From G965222535 sp965222535 (GTDB lineage: Bacteria; Pseudomonadota; Gammaproteobacteria; HK1): a stretch of DNA of 64,000 nt. Below, in pieces: positions 1 through 9,300 of this stretch. The notes under the pieces are model-generated. The model saw only the letters and a program-made list of their open reading frames with translations, searched no databases and had not been told where the DNA came from. The first letter of the stretch is position 1. Every line of letters begins with the position of its first letter. The position numbers and the translations under genes are program-made. The DNA lies in assembly GCA_965222535.1 (NCBI GenBank), contig OZ244957.1:1054001-1118000 (forward strand), read 5' to 3'.

Positions 1-335
1 GCCTCACCGGTGCCGAGCGCTTTTGGTGCCGCGGTGCCAGCGCTGATGCGCTGCGCTATGCGTAACCGCGTGGTGCCGCCTGGATGCAGGTCGCCGCTGC
101 GAATCGCGTACCCATCCATAGCGCTGTTGTCATAGCCCGGCACATCAATGCTTGCTGTCACCGTCTCTGCGGTCACGCGCCGCAATGCCTGCTCCAGCGG
201 CACCTCTTCCGTTGCAGCGATCACCTGCGCTTGGTGGTCAATGATGCGCTGCGCCTCTTCCACGGATAGCAGCGGGGCAGGCGCAGCTGAAGCAGCTTGC
301 GCAGGTGGTGGTGTGGGGAAAGGTGGCGTATCCAT
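1..335 (-). CDS. moeA: Molybdopterin molybdenumtransferase MoeA, 5' part (runs off left edge)
   Basis: About 111 residues are visible, read on the minus strand from ATG at 335. After a Pro/Ala-rich start comes a typical MoeA N-terminus: SVEEAQRIIDHQ, then the family hallmark (P)GYDNSAMDGYAIR near residues 71-83, followed by RIAQRISAGTAAP. MoeA inserts molybdate into adenylylated molybdopterin in the cytoplasm, the last general step of molybdenum cofactor synthesis. No upstream in-frame ATG is visible. The rest of the gene lies outside the window. The MobA gene at the other edge belongs to the same pathway but faces the opposite way. Confidence 0.9.
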   Translation of the reverse strand, partial: MDTPPFPTPPPAQAASAAPAPLLSVEEAQRIIDHQAQVIAATEEVPLEQALRRVTAETVTASIDVPGYDNSAMDGYAIRSGDLHPGGTTRLRIAQRISAGTAAPKALGTGE

Positions 336-369
336 CTTGATATCATCGCGGATGCGTTCAATATATACT

Positions 370-414
370 TGGGCACCTTGGAAAGCCCACGAAGCTGGTT
401 TTCCAAGGTGCCCA
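370..414. repeat. Dispersed palindromic repeat, copy 1
   Basis: Imperfect inverted repeat with arms TGGGCACCTTGGAAA and TTTTCCAAGGTGCCCA around a short loop containing GAAGC. The same stem recurs throughout the window. The copy lies just upstream of moeA. The rest of 336-755 holds no convincing gene. Confidence 0.8.
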
Positions 415-594
415 CTTGTAATCCTTCAAGATGCTTGATTAAATTCGTTCCCACACGGGACGTGGGAAAGGATGCGATCGCCTGACTGATAAGTGTGCTG
501 CCGCGTTTAGCGATCTGATTATGCTCTCGTTCCCGCAGCATTACCAGAGCGTCAACCGCAGTTGCTCTGGAATGCTGCGAGCGGCTCTCTGGAA

Positions 595-705
595 ATGGAG
601 AGCAATGCCCCTTCCAGCAATCATTTTATGGTGCCGCCGGCGCTCCTAATTAAAAATAAAACAACCCATTACCTCCATCCCGTTGAGGTTTTTCGAGGTT
701 TACAA
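595..705. repeat. Repeat-family companion sequence
   Basis: The segment has CCCCTTCCAGCAATCATTT, then GGTGCCGCC, then an ATTAAAAATAAAACAA tract, then CATCCCGTTGAGGTTTTTCG. The same blocks in the same order occur at 52462-52576, and parts of them at 6097-6145, 40800-40960 and 59000-59040. It is a non-coding companion of the palindromic repeat. Confidence 0.6.
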
Positions 706-755
706 AGGCAGTAGAACTTGGATTCAGGCAATCACAAGGTGGACCACAAAGCGAC

Positions 756-2477
756 ATGACTAAGCCTAAAGCCGGGAACCTTGCCAAGGCGCAGGAGCGG
801 GATTTTCTGCGCAAAGCCGAAGCGGCTTTGCACGCTGGACGGATGAGTGCTTGTGAGCGCCATTGCCAGCGGGTGCTGAAGATATCCGAAGCGCAGCCGG
901 AGGCATTGCATACGTTGGCCTTGGTGCGTGCTCGGCGCGGCTCCCTGAAAGCGGCCATCGACTTGGCGCAAAAAGCGCTTGCCGCTGCCCCCGCTGACGT
1001 AGCCATCAGCAACACCTTGGCCAATCTACTCTATGAAAACGACGACATCGTCGCCGCCGAACAGCAGTGGCGACAAACGCTGACGCTTGATCCGCAGCAC
1101 CTGAGCGCCTTGTACAACCTTGGTTTAGCGCAGTTACTGCGCGGCCATCAACGGGTTGCTAGGGCAATGTTGGCGCAGGCGGCGGCGCTGGCACCGGATG
1201 ATGCTGAGGTGCAGGTGCGCTATGCCCGCACCTTGGCGGCTGATGGCGAATTGAACGCAGCCGCAAGAGTCGGCGCTCGGGCCACCCAGTTGGCTCCGCG
1301 GACTGCCACAATATGGAACGAGATCGGCAAAATCCACGCCACGGGCGGCGATTTTGAGCACGCCAAAATGCATTACCGTACAGCGCTAAAACTTGCCCCG
1401 GGGTATGCGGCGGCGGCGCTTCATTTGTCAAAAGTGCAACGTTTCACCGCTGTTGCTGACGGTAGCGCGGCGGATGCCGATGCGCTGCTGATTTACCAGG
1501 CGGCGGAGCACGTTGCGCGCAATGCGCACTGGCGCGAACAACGCGATGTCCGCTATGCTCTTGGTAAGCTGTGTGATGATCGCGGCGACGTATCAAGCGC
1601 ATTTGCTCACTATTGCACCGCCAATGGACTCCAGCGGCGTCATGCCAAAGGCACCGTGGATGACGAACGCAAAGGCGTCCTTGCGGTACGCAAGCATTTC
1701 GATGCCACCCTGTTCCAGCGCCTCAGCGGTGCCGGCTGCGCTGATCCAGCGCCGATTTTTATTGTCGGCATGCCGCGCTCCGGCACCACCTTGGTGGAGC
1801 AGATTCTGGCAGCTCATCCACACGTACACGGCGGTGGCGAATTGCAGCTCCTTGACCAGATCGCGCAGCACATCCCGCAGCGCTGCGGCTACGAGAAACC
1901 CTATCCGGCCTGCGCCAGCGCATTGTCAGCCGCTGATTGCGCGACCATCGGCGACGACTATGTCCGTGGCTTGCGTAGCCATGCGCAGGCCGACAGCGCT
2001 TTCATCACCGATAAAATGCCGGCCAACTACCTGCACTTGGGGTTAATCGCGCTGTGTTTGCCAGCAGCGCGGATTGTCTGGTGTGAGCGTGATGCGCTTG
2101 ACAACGGGCTATCGCTGTTCTTTACCGATTTTGCGGTTGGCCACCTGTACACGACCGATTTGGCCGCTATCGGTGCGATGATTGGCGCGGTCAGAGCGCT
2201 GAGGCAGTACTGGGTTGAAACGTTGCCGATCCCGATTTTTAGGATCGAATACGAGGCCTTAGTACGCGATCCAGAACGCTGCACGCGCGAACTGCTGAAG
2301 TACTGCGGTCTTGGGTGGCACCCCGACTGCCAGCAACCGCATCGGCTACAGCGCGATGTCAACACCGCCAGCGCATGGCAGGTGCGTCAACCCATCTACA
2401 CTGACGCCGTTGCGCGTTGGAAACGCTACCAAGAATATCTCGCTCCGCTGCAAGAAAACCTTGCGCCTATGGAGTGA
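756..2477 (+). CDS. TPR-repeat sulfotransferase
   Basis: 573 residues. The N-terminal half (about 15-230) is Ala-rich helical tetratricopeptide repeats, for example the segments around ALHTLALVRARRGSLKAAI and ALYNLGLAQLLRGHQ. The C-terminal half is a PAPS-dependent sulfotransferase: the 5'-phosphosulfate loop FIVGMPRSGTTLVEQIL is at about 334-350, a KMPANYLHLGLI segment at about 423-434, and the 3'-phosphate-binding region follows around CERDALDNGLSLFF. The family transfers sulfate from PAPS to an acceptor and releases PAP; this acceptor is unknown. A TPR module is common in bacterial members and probably binds a protein or glycan partner. The gene stands alone between repeat copies and converges on the permease genes. 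A second, unrelated-looking sulfotransferase is at 56334-57002. Confidence 0.88.
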   Translation: MTKPKAGNLAKAQERDFLRKAEAALHAGRMSACERHCQRVLKISEAQPEALHTLALVRARRGSLKAAIDLAQKALAAAPADVAISNTLANLLYENDDIVAAEQQWRQTLTLDPQHLSALYNLGLAQLLRGHQRVARAMLAQAAALAPDDAEVQVRYARTLAADGELNAAARVGARATQLAPRTATIWNEIGKIHATGGDFEHAKMHYRTALKLAPGYAAAALHLSKVQRFTAVADGSAADADALLIYQAAEHVARNAHWREQRDVRYALGKLCDDRGDVSSAFAHYCTANGLQRRHAKGTVDDERKGVLAVRKHFDATLFQRLSGAGCADPAPIFIVGMPRSGTTLVEQILAAHPHVHGGGELQLLDQIAQHIPQRCGYEKPYPACASALSAADCATIGDDYVRGLRSHAQADSAFITDKMPANYLHLGLIALCLPAARIVWCERDALDNGLSLFFTDFAVGHLYTTDLAAIGAMIGAVRALRQYWVETLPIPIFRIEYEALVRDPERCTRELLKYCGLGWHPDCQQPHRLQRDVNTASAWQVRQPIYTDAVARWKRYQEYLAPLQENLAPME

Positions 2478-2499
2478 CAGGGTTCATAGCTTTCAAGAC

Positions 2500-2660
2500 G
2501 GGGTACTCCGAAAAACCAGCTTCGCTAGTGTTTTCCAAGGTACCCCTGCGGGGCTTGTCTATTGGAGGAAGGATTATCAATCAACGACTTATGCGAGCGT
2601 GCCCCTTTCCCTAAACCTCTATCCCGTTGGCCCCATTCAAGGTTTTTCGAGGTGCCAGAC
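2500..2660. repeat. Palindromic repeat plus companion sequence, copy 2
   Basis: The palindrome at 2500-2546 has arms GGGTACTCCGAAAAA and TTTTCCAAGGTACCC around AGCTTCGC. It is followed by the conserved TGCGGGGCTTGTCTATTGG block and, at 2605-2658, CATTCAAGGTTTTTCGAGGTGCC. It sits exactly between the convergent sulfotransferase and permease genes, where it could act as a bidirectional terminator. Confidence 0.75.
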
Positions 2661-2663
2661 GGT

Positions 2664-3836
2664 TTATTCCTTCAGTCCAGATGCGTTGTGCAGCATCCAA
2701 TCGACGACGAAGTTGACGGCGATGGTCAACAAGGCGATGGCGCTGGCGGCCATCAGGGGGAGAGCGGCGGTCAGCGGGCTGTAGGCGGCGTAATTGATAA
2801 ATAATGACAAGTCCCTGACCATCGTTCCCCAGTCAGCCAACGGCGGTTGGATGCCAACGCCGAGGAACGACAGCGAGGCGATAGTCAGGAACACGAAGCA
2901 AAAACGCAGGCCGAATTCGGCCAGCAGTGGCGCATAGGCGTTCGGCATAATTTCGTGGAACACCAGATAGTGCATACTTTCGCCGCGCAGCTTGGCCGCC
3001 TCAAAGTAATCCATGACCACGATATTCATGCCTACTGCGCGCGACAACCTGAACACGCGGGTTGAATCAAGCACCGCGATGATGATGATCATGTAGATCG
3101 TCAACAACCATTGCTCGGAGCCAACCCAGGCAGTGGCAATGGTCATCAGTAACATCGCAAAAATAAGCTGCGGGATCGACATCAGCATATCGACGATACG
3201 CGACAATCCCTGATCCAGCCAACCGCCGAGCGCCGCAGCAAGGAAACCGAACGTGATGCCGATGAAAAATGCAAGGCAGGTCGTAATGAATGCAATACCG
3301 ACGGTGTTTTGCCCGCCATAGATCAGGCGTGACATCAGATCCCGACCGATCTGATCAGTGCCAAGAAGATGATTCGGATCACCACCGAGCTGCAGATCGC
3401 CGCCGGGCAGCACGTTAACCTTGGGGAAAATCTCAGCTTGCCCATAAGGGGCGATCCACTCGGCGAAAATCGACACGATGGCATAGACAACGATCACCAA
3501 AATCCCCAATGCCGCCGTGATCGGCATCTGATGAAACGCTTTTTTGCTAACCGTTGTGCCAACATACCGCCCCAGCAAACGAAACACGACGCCGGCTACC
3601 CCCAAGAACACGGCCCCCCACAGTGCCCATTTAAAAAATATCACTTCCTTGACAAAATACAGCACAGCCATCTGGTACAGCAGCACGGCGCTCAATACGT
3701 AACCAAACGCACTGAGCAGAGTCATGCCGCGCAACCGTTGGGGAAGAAGCCTTCGTTGCGGCTGACTGGCAGCGCGCAACCCAAAGGTAGCGATGGCGAT
3801 CCCAAGGAGCCAAACGAGCAAAGAGGCACTCAGCAT
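2664..3836 (-). CDS. ABC transporter permease, DppC/OppC type
   Basis: 390 residues from ATG at 3836. The open frame extends to 4007, but the extra 57 residues are not hydrophobic and overlap the upstream gene, so I reject them. The protein is hydrophobic, with an N-terminal membrane pair, a periplasmic stretch containing HLLGTDQIGRDLMSRL (typical of DppC/OppC/NikC), and the cytoplasmic EAA loop EAAKLRGESMHYLVFHEIMP that docks to the ATPase. It pairs with the DppB-type gene upstream to form the channel of a peptide or other small-substrate importer. No ATPase or solute-binding gene is adjacent, so the rest of the transporter must be encoded elsewhere. The substrate is unknown. Confidence 0.85.
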   Translation of the reverse strand: MLSASLLVWLLGIAIATFGLRAASQPQRRLLPQRLRGMTLLSAFGYVLSAVLLYQMAVLYFVKEVIFFKWALWGAVFLGVAGVVFRLLGRYVGTTVSKKAFHQMPITAALGILVIVVYAIVSIFAEWIAPYGQAEIFPKVNVLPGGDLQLGGDPNHLLGTDQIGRDLMSRLIYGGQNTVGIAFITTCLAFFIGITFGFLAAALGGWLDQGLSRIVDMLMSIPQLIFAMLLMTIATAWVGSEQWLLTIYMIIIIAVLDSTRVFRLSRAVGMNIVVMDYFEAAKLRGESMHYLVFHEIMPNAYAPLLAEFGLRFCFVFLTIASLSFLGVGIQPPLADWGTMVRDLSLFINYAAYSPLTAALPLMAASAIALLTIAVNFVVDWMLHNASGLKE

Positions 3837-3924
3837 ATCTGACAAAAGCCCGCTGAAAGTTGGTTGCCGCCACCGGCTGGTGGCTGGCTGTTTAATACTG
3901 ACACGATGGGTATCGAAGCAAGCA

Positions 3925-4923
3925 TCATTTCGGGATGCGCAGACGCGGGTTGGATAAGATAGCCATGATATCCGCCAACAGATTAAGCAGGATATAAGCC
4001 GCGGCAAATACCAAACAGCAGGCCTGCACTACTGGAATATCACGAGTTTTGACACTATCAACGAATAGCTGACCAATGCCGGGGTAAACGAATACGACTT
4101 CTACGACCACCACGCCGGTGATCAAATAAGCCAAGTTCAGGGCGATAACGTTGATGATCGGTGCCAGTGCGTTGGGCAGCGCGTGAAACACGATGATGAC
4201 CAACTGGCTCAAGCCTTTCAGCCGCGCCATCTCGATATACGGCGAAGCCAAGAGGTTGACGATTGCGGTGCGCGTCATGCGCATCATGTGGGCAGTGACC
4301 ACCAATGTCAAAGTCAATGCTGGCAACAAGGTTCTTTCCAAGCGTTCGGTAAAACTCATGCCATCAAAAATATTAGACAGCGATGGCAACAATGGATTGA
4401 GCACGGAAAGAATCAAAATCAGCACATAAGCGACAAAGAATTCAGGGCTGGAGATCGAAGCCAAAGTGCTCACATTGGCAACACGATCAAACATTGAGTT
4501 GCGATAAAGGGCCGCCAGAACCCCAATGGTCAGCGACAGCGGGACAGCTATCACCGCGGTGACCATAGCGAGGAAAATGGTGTTGGAAAAGCGCGGTGCC
4601 AGTTGCTGCGCCACCGAACCAAAGTTAGCAGCGGCGGTATCGCCGCCATACGTACTGAAATTGAGCTGCGCGAAGCTGTTGCCGAAATCACCTTTCAGTG
4701 CTTTCCCAAACCAGTCGAAATAGCGGGTGACCAGACCCTGATCCAAACCTAAATCGCTGCGGATCGCCTGCACCGCTTCTAATGTGGCACCCTGACCGAG
4801 GATCGCCTCGGCAAAATCCCCTGGCAGCATATTCACCGACAGGAAAATTATCACCGAGACCATGAACAAGGTCAGCAGCCCAAGGGCAAGGCGTTTCAGA
4901 ATAATGAAAAGGATGCTGGGCAT
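3925..4923 (-). CDS. ABC transporter permease, DppB/OppB type
   Basis: 332 residues. It starts with the classic DppB N-terminus (IILKRLALGLLTLFMVSVIIF, then NMLPGDFAEAILG). Five or six membrane segments follow, with the EAA loop near 225-245 (YIEMARLKGLSQLVIIVFHA, then LPN). The C-terminus has the family's VVVEVVFVYPGIGQLFVDSV. It forms the inner-membrane channel with the DppC-type protein encoded 88 bp downstream. The 4924-5100 gap upstream holds a 7-bp hairpin (CTTATGC/GCATAAG) and nothing recognisable as a gene; the promoter probably lies there. Confidence 0.88.
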   Translation of the reverse strand: MPSILFIILKRLALGLLTLFMVSVIIFLSVNMLPGDFAEAILGQGATLEAVQAIRSDLGLDQGLVTRYFDWFGKALKGDFGNSFAQLNFSTYGGDTAAANFGSVAQQLAPRFSNTIFLAMVTAVIAVPLSLTIGVLAALYRNSMFDRVANVSTLASISSPEFFVAYVLILILSVLNPLLPSLSNIFDGMSFTERLERTLLPALTLTLVVTAHMMRMTRTAIVNLLASPYIEMARLKGLSQLVIIVFHALPNALAPIINVIALNLAYLITGVVVVEVVFVYPGIGQLFVDSVKTRDIPVVQACCLVFAAAYILLNLLADIMAILSNPRLRIPK

Positions 4924-5100
4924 CTTGGGTAGCCTTAAAAAAATCGTTCGGCAGGTGGGCTGCCCCCCTTGGGCTTATGCCATCATAGCATAAGGTTATG
5001 TTCGAAAGTCCTGAAACGGTGGAAGTGCATCCTCAGGTAGGTCTGATCACTTGCCGACTGCGCCGCCCCTACTGAGCGCTTTTCTCGCGCTCCCACGGCA

Positions 5101-5952
5101 CTATTTTCCAGCCCAAGCATCGCTGGCGCGATAGCCGGTATCGCGGGCAAAACGCCCTAGGATGCCTTTGACAATGATTTCCAACTGGCTGTTTTCGGTG
5201 TAATCAGCAGGAGCTACAAAATTGACTCGATCTTCGGAGATCAGCTTGTAGAGCTTTTGTCGCTGCTGCAGTGCTTGTGCCTGTCTCTGCTGGGGGTCGT
5301 AAACGGCGATTGAAAAGCCGCCCTGGAAGCGCACCATCTTCATTGACGGGATATCGGTATCGCCATCCCCGATAAAGATCATGCGCGTGAACGGCAGTGG
5401 GCGCTCATCCAGCGGTTGCCAGCGGTTGACGCTGTCGTTATCCCAGTGGTTAAGCACGTCTTTGTTGATGCGGAACAGGTATTGCGTCTTGGTGGTGTAA
5501 TTAATCGCAACCCCGGGCGAGACCGCCTCGCCGTGCGCGTCATAGATAAACTTCGACGCAAACACTTTTTTGAAGCAGCGCTTAATCGTACAGCCGTCGA
5601 TGATCTCGGCGTTCCCCGACGACACAACGTAGTGCTCAAGCGCCAGATCAAAGCGCCTAGCATGTTCATTGATGCGCTCAAACCAACCGTCAACGCCCTC
5701 AAACAACGGAATGCACTCACCGTGGCGGCGCAATCCCTCGCGCGTGATGGGGGTATTTTTAGCGCGCGCCTCTTCCAGCATGCGCCACATCAAGGTCAAA
5801 ATCGCATCGCTGTCATGCGTCTGCGCTAAGCGATTGAGCTGTGGCCAAAACGCTTTCGGGTCAATGCCGAGCGAGGGCATAAAGCTGTGCTCTTGGACAT
5901 TGCCTCGCGCTAAGGTGCCGTCAAAGTCGTATACGATCGCGCTGCGGTGCAT
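5101..5952 (-). CDS. HAD-superfamily phosphatase
   Basis: 283 residues. Motif I is VYDFDGTLARGN at about 8-19, with the nucleophile and acid/base aspartates in DFDGT. Motif II is VVSSGN at about 108-113, and the acidic motif GDGDTDIPSMK is at about 195-205. These are the catalytic elements of a Mg-dependent haloacid-dehalogenase-type phosphohydrolase. The insert between motifs I and II is helical (a C1-type cap). The substrate cannot be told; the overall pattern resembles PSP-like proteins annotated only as HAD family. It is separated from the permease genes by about 180 bp, so a shared operon is uncertain. Confidence 0.85.
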   Translation of the reverse strand: MHRSAIVYDFDGTLARGNVQEHSFMPSLGIDPKAFWPQLNRLAQTHDSDAILTLMWRMLEEARAKNTPITREGLRRHGECIPLFEGVDGWFERINEHARRFDLALEHYVVSSGNAEIIDGCTIKRCFKKVFASKFIYDAHGEAVSPGVAINYTTKTQYLFRINKDVLNHWDNDSVNRWQPLDERPLPFTRMIFIGDGDTDIPSMKMVRFQGGFSIAVYDPQQRQAQALQQRQKLYKLISEDRVNFVAPADYTENSQLEIIVKGILGRFARDTGYRASDAWAGK

Positions 5953-6032
5953 AGGTGCGTTTTTTCTCGCTTTAATGGCCGTCTCGCAAAGCTAAAGATT
6001 CGAATAAGGGTCCCGACATAATGCAATCTGAA

Positions 6033-6145
6033 GCGCCTTTCGAAAAACTGCGCGAAACTAGCTTTCGAGGGTGCCCCTGTGGGGCTTGTTTGGGAAAATG
6101 CCCCTTCCAGCAATCATTTCGTGGTGCCGTTGAGCGGATCGATAG
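6033..6145. repeat. Palindromic repeat plus companion sequence, copy 3
   Basis: A degenerate palindrome (GCGCCTTTCGAAAAACTGCG ... CTTTCGAGGGTGCCC, 6033-6076) is followed by TGTGGGGCTTGTTTGGG, then CCCCTTCCAGCAATCATTTC, then GTGGTGCCGTTGAGCGGATC. The remaining bases of 5953-6316 show no supported gene. Confidence 0.65.
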
Positions 6146-6316
6146 GTTCCTTAGCTTTCGTAGCTCCTTCTGCAAACAAGTGTAGCGCTTCAGGGCCGCT
6201 CCGAGCAGTGCCAAACCTTCATTCAGAGATGCAGAATTCCTTGATTTGCGCGGCTACGCGTCATAGCCAGTCGGTGTGAAAAAAGCGCCACCCCGCTGAC
6301 GGATCACGCCAAGCAC

Positions 6317-7468
6317 CTAAACAGTGATCAGCGCGTTGCCGAGACGCGACAGGTTTTTGCTGCCGTTTTGGGTGACCAAAAAAGTCGAGCCGAGGCTCAT
6401 TGCGGTCTTGCTGTCGCTGTCCAGCAAAATGATGTGAATGAAGAAAATCATCCCCGCGGCAGCGCACACTGGATTGTTATGGTACAGCATCGGCCAATCC
6501 ATCCAGCTTGGGGCAAAAACAGCACCAAGGCTGTATCCCGTAGCGTTGAAGCGGTAGGCGTGCATACCGTGGGCATCGCAGGTTGCCGCATAGGCATCGA
6601 ATACCTTGCCGATCGGTGCCCCCGGCACCAGTGCTTCGTGACAGCGGTGCGCCGCTTCAACGGCGACTTGGTGCATGGCGGTGTGTTTTGCCGAAACTTT
6701 GCCAATGACAATGGTGCGCATCAACGCCGCATGGTAATGCTTGAACGTCGCGGCAAATTCCACGGTCAACTGATCGTGAGCGTCAAGGCACCTCCTCCCG
6801 GCATGAGAGCGGCACAACAACGCATGTTCGCCAGAACTAAGGATAAACTCATTACCCGAATACTCTCCTCCAGCGGTAAAAATACTGCCTTGCAGAGTCG
6901 CCAGAATCTTGCCTTCGAAAGCTTGTGGTCGAATCTCCGGCAACGTCGTTTCCAAGGCATCGTCGGCGAGCAATGCCGCTTTCTCGGCATAGGCGATTTC
7001 CTCCGCACTTTTGACCACGCGCAACTGGCTTATCAAGTATGACGCATCCGTTAACTGGCAAAATCCAACAAGCGCTGCCTCCAGCTTTTTGCAGTTAGCG
7101 CCGGTCAAACCATAGGATTCGTATTCTACCCCCAAACGCCGATGCGCAAGCGCAAATTCCTGCAAAATTGCTTTCAGATCTGCACCGGGATCGCTACCTT
7201 CGCGATCTTCCCAAATGCGGATGTCTTCAATGATCGACGTTAGCTGCGCTTGGCGCAGATCAGGCGCGCGCGTCAACAGGCACAACCTGCCGTCGGCTTT
7301 GAGCAGCAGGCACTGGAAGAAGACATAACCGAAACTGTCGTAGCCAGTCAGGTAATACATGCTCTCTTGGCGAAAGATCAGCATTGCGTCAAGCTGCTGT
7401 TGCTGCATCAACTGCAAGGTATTGGCGATCCGCTCAGAAAACTCCGCAACCGTGAAATGTAATGCCAT
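6317..7468 (-). CDS. M24-family (creatinase / ectoine hydrolase-like) protein
   Basis: 383 residues with a two-domain pita-bread layout. The N-terminal creatinase domain (about 1-150) contains YYLTGYDSFGYVFFQCLLL. The C-terminal domain contains SGEHALLCRSHAGRRCL, then DQLTVEFAATFKHYHAALMR, then RFNATGYSLGAVFAPSW. The metal-binding Asp pair of true aminopeptidases P is not present in the DQLTVEFAATFKHY segment, as in creatinase and related non-metal hydrolases. The GYSLG ... W arrangement and the TFLVTQNG ending resemble the EutD/DoeA ectoine hydrolase branch. A C-N bond hydrolase acting on a small substrate (creatine, ectoine or similar) is the inference. Sarcosine oxidase genes elsewhere in the window fit a creatinase, and a EutA-like gene fits ectoine; neither is decisive. 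Confidence 0.75.
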   Translation of the reverse strand: MALHFTVAEFSERIANTLQLMQQQQLDAMLIFRQESMYYLTGYDSFGYVFFQCLLLKADGRLCLLTRAPDLRQAQLTSIIEDIRIWEDREGSDPGADLKAILQEFALAHRRLGVEYESYGLTGANCKKLEAALVGFCQLTDASYLISQLRVVKSAEEIAYAEKAALLADDALETTLPEIRPQAFEGKILATLQGSIFTAGGEYSGNEFILSSGEHALLCRSHAGRRCLDAHDQLTVEFAATFKHYHAALMRTIVIGKVSAKHTAMHQVAVEAAHRCHEALVPGAPIGKVFDAYAATCDAHGMHAYRFNATGYSLGAVFAPSWMDWPMLYHNNPVCAAAGMIFFIHIILLDSDSKTAMSLGSTFLVTQNGSKNLSRLGNALITV

Positions 7469-7504
7469 GCCGCCCTCCTGCTTTTTTAATGGTGTCAGCG
7501 CAAA

Positions 7505-8135
7505 GCAGGAAGGTCCCCTTTTGCCCTCCCTTCAGCAATGCTCTTATAAGGGACATTGTTGCTTTGCGGAGCCAATGGCTAAGCGAATCCAAGGATGATC
7601 CCTCACCCGTTGGCTTCCAGCGCGGCTTCAGCCGTTGTCTTTGGCGCGCTCGGCACTACCGGCAAGTCGAAAAGTGGCTTTTCTTCCAGCACTGACAGGC
7701 GACAGTGCTTCTCCCGGCAGCTACGTGTCAAACAGCAGAGAGATATTGGCATGAATGGGGGCAATATCCAAGCACCCGCGTAAACGGCGTTACGCGACCC
7801 TCATGATTGACCGGAGTTGTCTCTGAAGATATGGTGCTTAGCGCTATCAATAGAGCGGACGAGTGGAGGCTCCAAGTACTTCCATAAGGTTTCCATAGCG
7901 GCTCTTTCTTGTGGGATCCCACAGAAGCGCTGCGTACAAGTGGTCAACTGACGGGTTGCATCATCAATAAATACGCTCCATGTACAAACCGACCGGTGGC
8001 CTTCAACCCCGTCATGTGGTAAGCCGTCCACTGGTATCAACTCGCCAAACCGCAAGCCTTCGCGGGTGGTGCTGATGAATGCGGGCTGGCTATCGCTGCC
8101 CCATGGGGGTAATTATGCCTTTGGGCTGACACTCC
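7505..8135 (-). pseudogene. Remnant of ISNCY-type transposase (integrase core fragment)
   Basis: On the minus strand, 8135 to 7801 reads as the central part of an ISNCY/rve transposase: QPAFISTTREGLRFGELIPV, DGLPHDGVEG, then SVFIDDATRQL and SAKHHIFRDN. Intact relatives carry GELVQIDGSPHDWFEDR and a VFIDDATGRL segment with catalytic aspartates. Both ends of the protein are missing. At 7506-7565 the strings AGGTCCCCTTTTGCC and TAAGGGACATTGTTGCTTTG resemble the ends of the second ISNCY copy (40040-41310). The 7469-8163 gap thus holds only a dead IS. Confidence 0.65.
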
Positions 8136-8163
8136 CAATTAACTTAACTAACCCTTGGGCACC

Positions 8164-9252
8164 TCAATTAACATCCAAAGCCCAACGCACATGCTCGCGC
8201 ACCAGCAGTGATGGTGACTCTGCACGTTGCACTAATCCGGCGCGGATCGCGCTTATCGCTGTTGCCGCGTGGTTGTCGGTAGCGTTGTGTTGACTGATAG
8301 CGTGCCGCAGGGCGTTTCCCAGAGCCACTGCGAGATTACGCAACCAGCGTTCGTAGCCGATACGACGGATCGCGCTGCCTTGCGTGCTGGTGCTGAACTC
8401 GCTTTCGCTCCAAGCGAACAGCGTCAGCAGGTCACTGGTATCCAATTGGTGGCGCACTGCGAAATCTGGATTTGTACTGGGTTTGGCGAAGCGATTCCAG
8501 GGGCATACCAACTGGCAATCGTCACAACCAAAAATGCGGTTGCCTATCAGCGTTCGCAAGTCCTTGGGGATGGAGCCCTTAAGCTCAATGGTCAGGTAAG
8601 AAATGCAGCGGCGCGCATCGAGTTGATAAGGAGCGATGATCGCCTGGGTGGGACAAATGTCAATACAGCGGCGGCACTCGCCGCAGCTCTCTGCCACCGC
8701 TTCCGAGGGCTGTAACGGCAGATCGGTATAAAGTTCGCCAAGGAAAAACCAGGAGCCGGATTGTCGATGCAGCAAATTGGTGTGCTTGCCAATCCAACCA
8801 AGCCCGGCATTGCGCGCCAAGGCGCGTTCCAGCACTGGCGCGCTGTCAGCGAAGGCGCGATAGCCAAAATCACCGATCAGCGACCGAATATGTTCCGCCA
8901 AACGTTGCAACCGCTTGCGCATCAATTTGTGGTAATCCCGCCCAAGGGCGTAGCGGGCGATATAGGCACGGCGCGGGTTGTTCAAGGTTTCCCACGCATC
9001 GGTAACGTTGGCTGGCAGGTAGTCCATGCTCACGCTGATCACGCTGAGGGTGTTATTGACCAGCTCTGCGGGGCGCGACCGACGTTTGCCATGCGCCGCC
9101 ATGTAGTGCATTTCGCCGTGATAGCCGTTATCCAGCCAGTTCAATAGGCGTTGTTCATCCGCGCTCAGGTCGATCTCAGAAAAGCCGACTCGGTTGAAGC
9201 CGAGCGCCTTGGCGCGTTGACGGATAGACGCAGTTAGTGTGTCAGAATCCAT
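8164..9252 (-). CDS. queG: Epoxyqueuosine reductase QueG
   Basis: 362 residues, the family's normal length. The N-terminus has the cobalamin-binding-type fold with YHGEMHYM and RYALGRDYHKLMRKRL. The segment FADSAPVLERALARNAGLGW is diagnostic. Two ferredoxin-like clusters follow: CGECRRCIDICPTQAI at about 190-205 and CDDCQLVCPWNRF at about 240-252. A short C-terminal HEAT-like part ends the protein. QueG reduces epoxyqueuosine to queuosine at position 34 of GUN-decoding tRNAs in the cytoplasm. It is monocistronic here, between an IS remnant and the restriction-modification island. Confidence 0.95.
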   Translation of the reverse strand: MDSDTLTASIRQRAKALGFNRVGFSEIDLSADEQRLLNWLDNGYHGEMHYMAAHGKRRSRPAELVNNTLSVISVSMDYLPANVTDAWETLNNPRRAYIARYALGRDYHKLMRKRLQRLAEHIRSLIGDFGYRAFADSAPVLERALARNAGLGWIGKHTNLLHRQSGSWFFLGELYTDLPLQPSEAVAESCGECRRCIDICPTQAIIAPYQLDARRCISYLTIELKGSIPKDLRTLIGNRIFGCDDCQLVCPWNRFAKPSTNPDFAVRHQLDTSDLLTLFAWSESEFSTSTQGSAIRRIGYERWLRNLAVALGNALRHAISQHNATDNHAATAISAIRAGLVQRAESPSLLVREHVRWALDVN

Positions 9253-9300
9253 TAGCTACAGTGGCCCCTATCAGCAACCCACGCTTGGAAAATGAGCATC

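Noticed and set aside
3837..4007. N-terminal extension of the DppC-type permease
   Set aside because: It overlaps the upstream dppB-type gene and is not hydrophobic or conserved.
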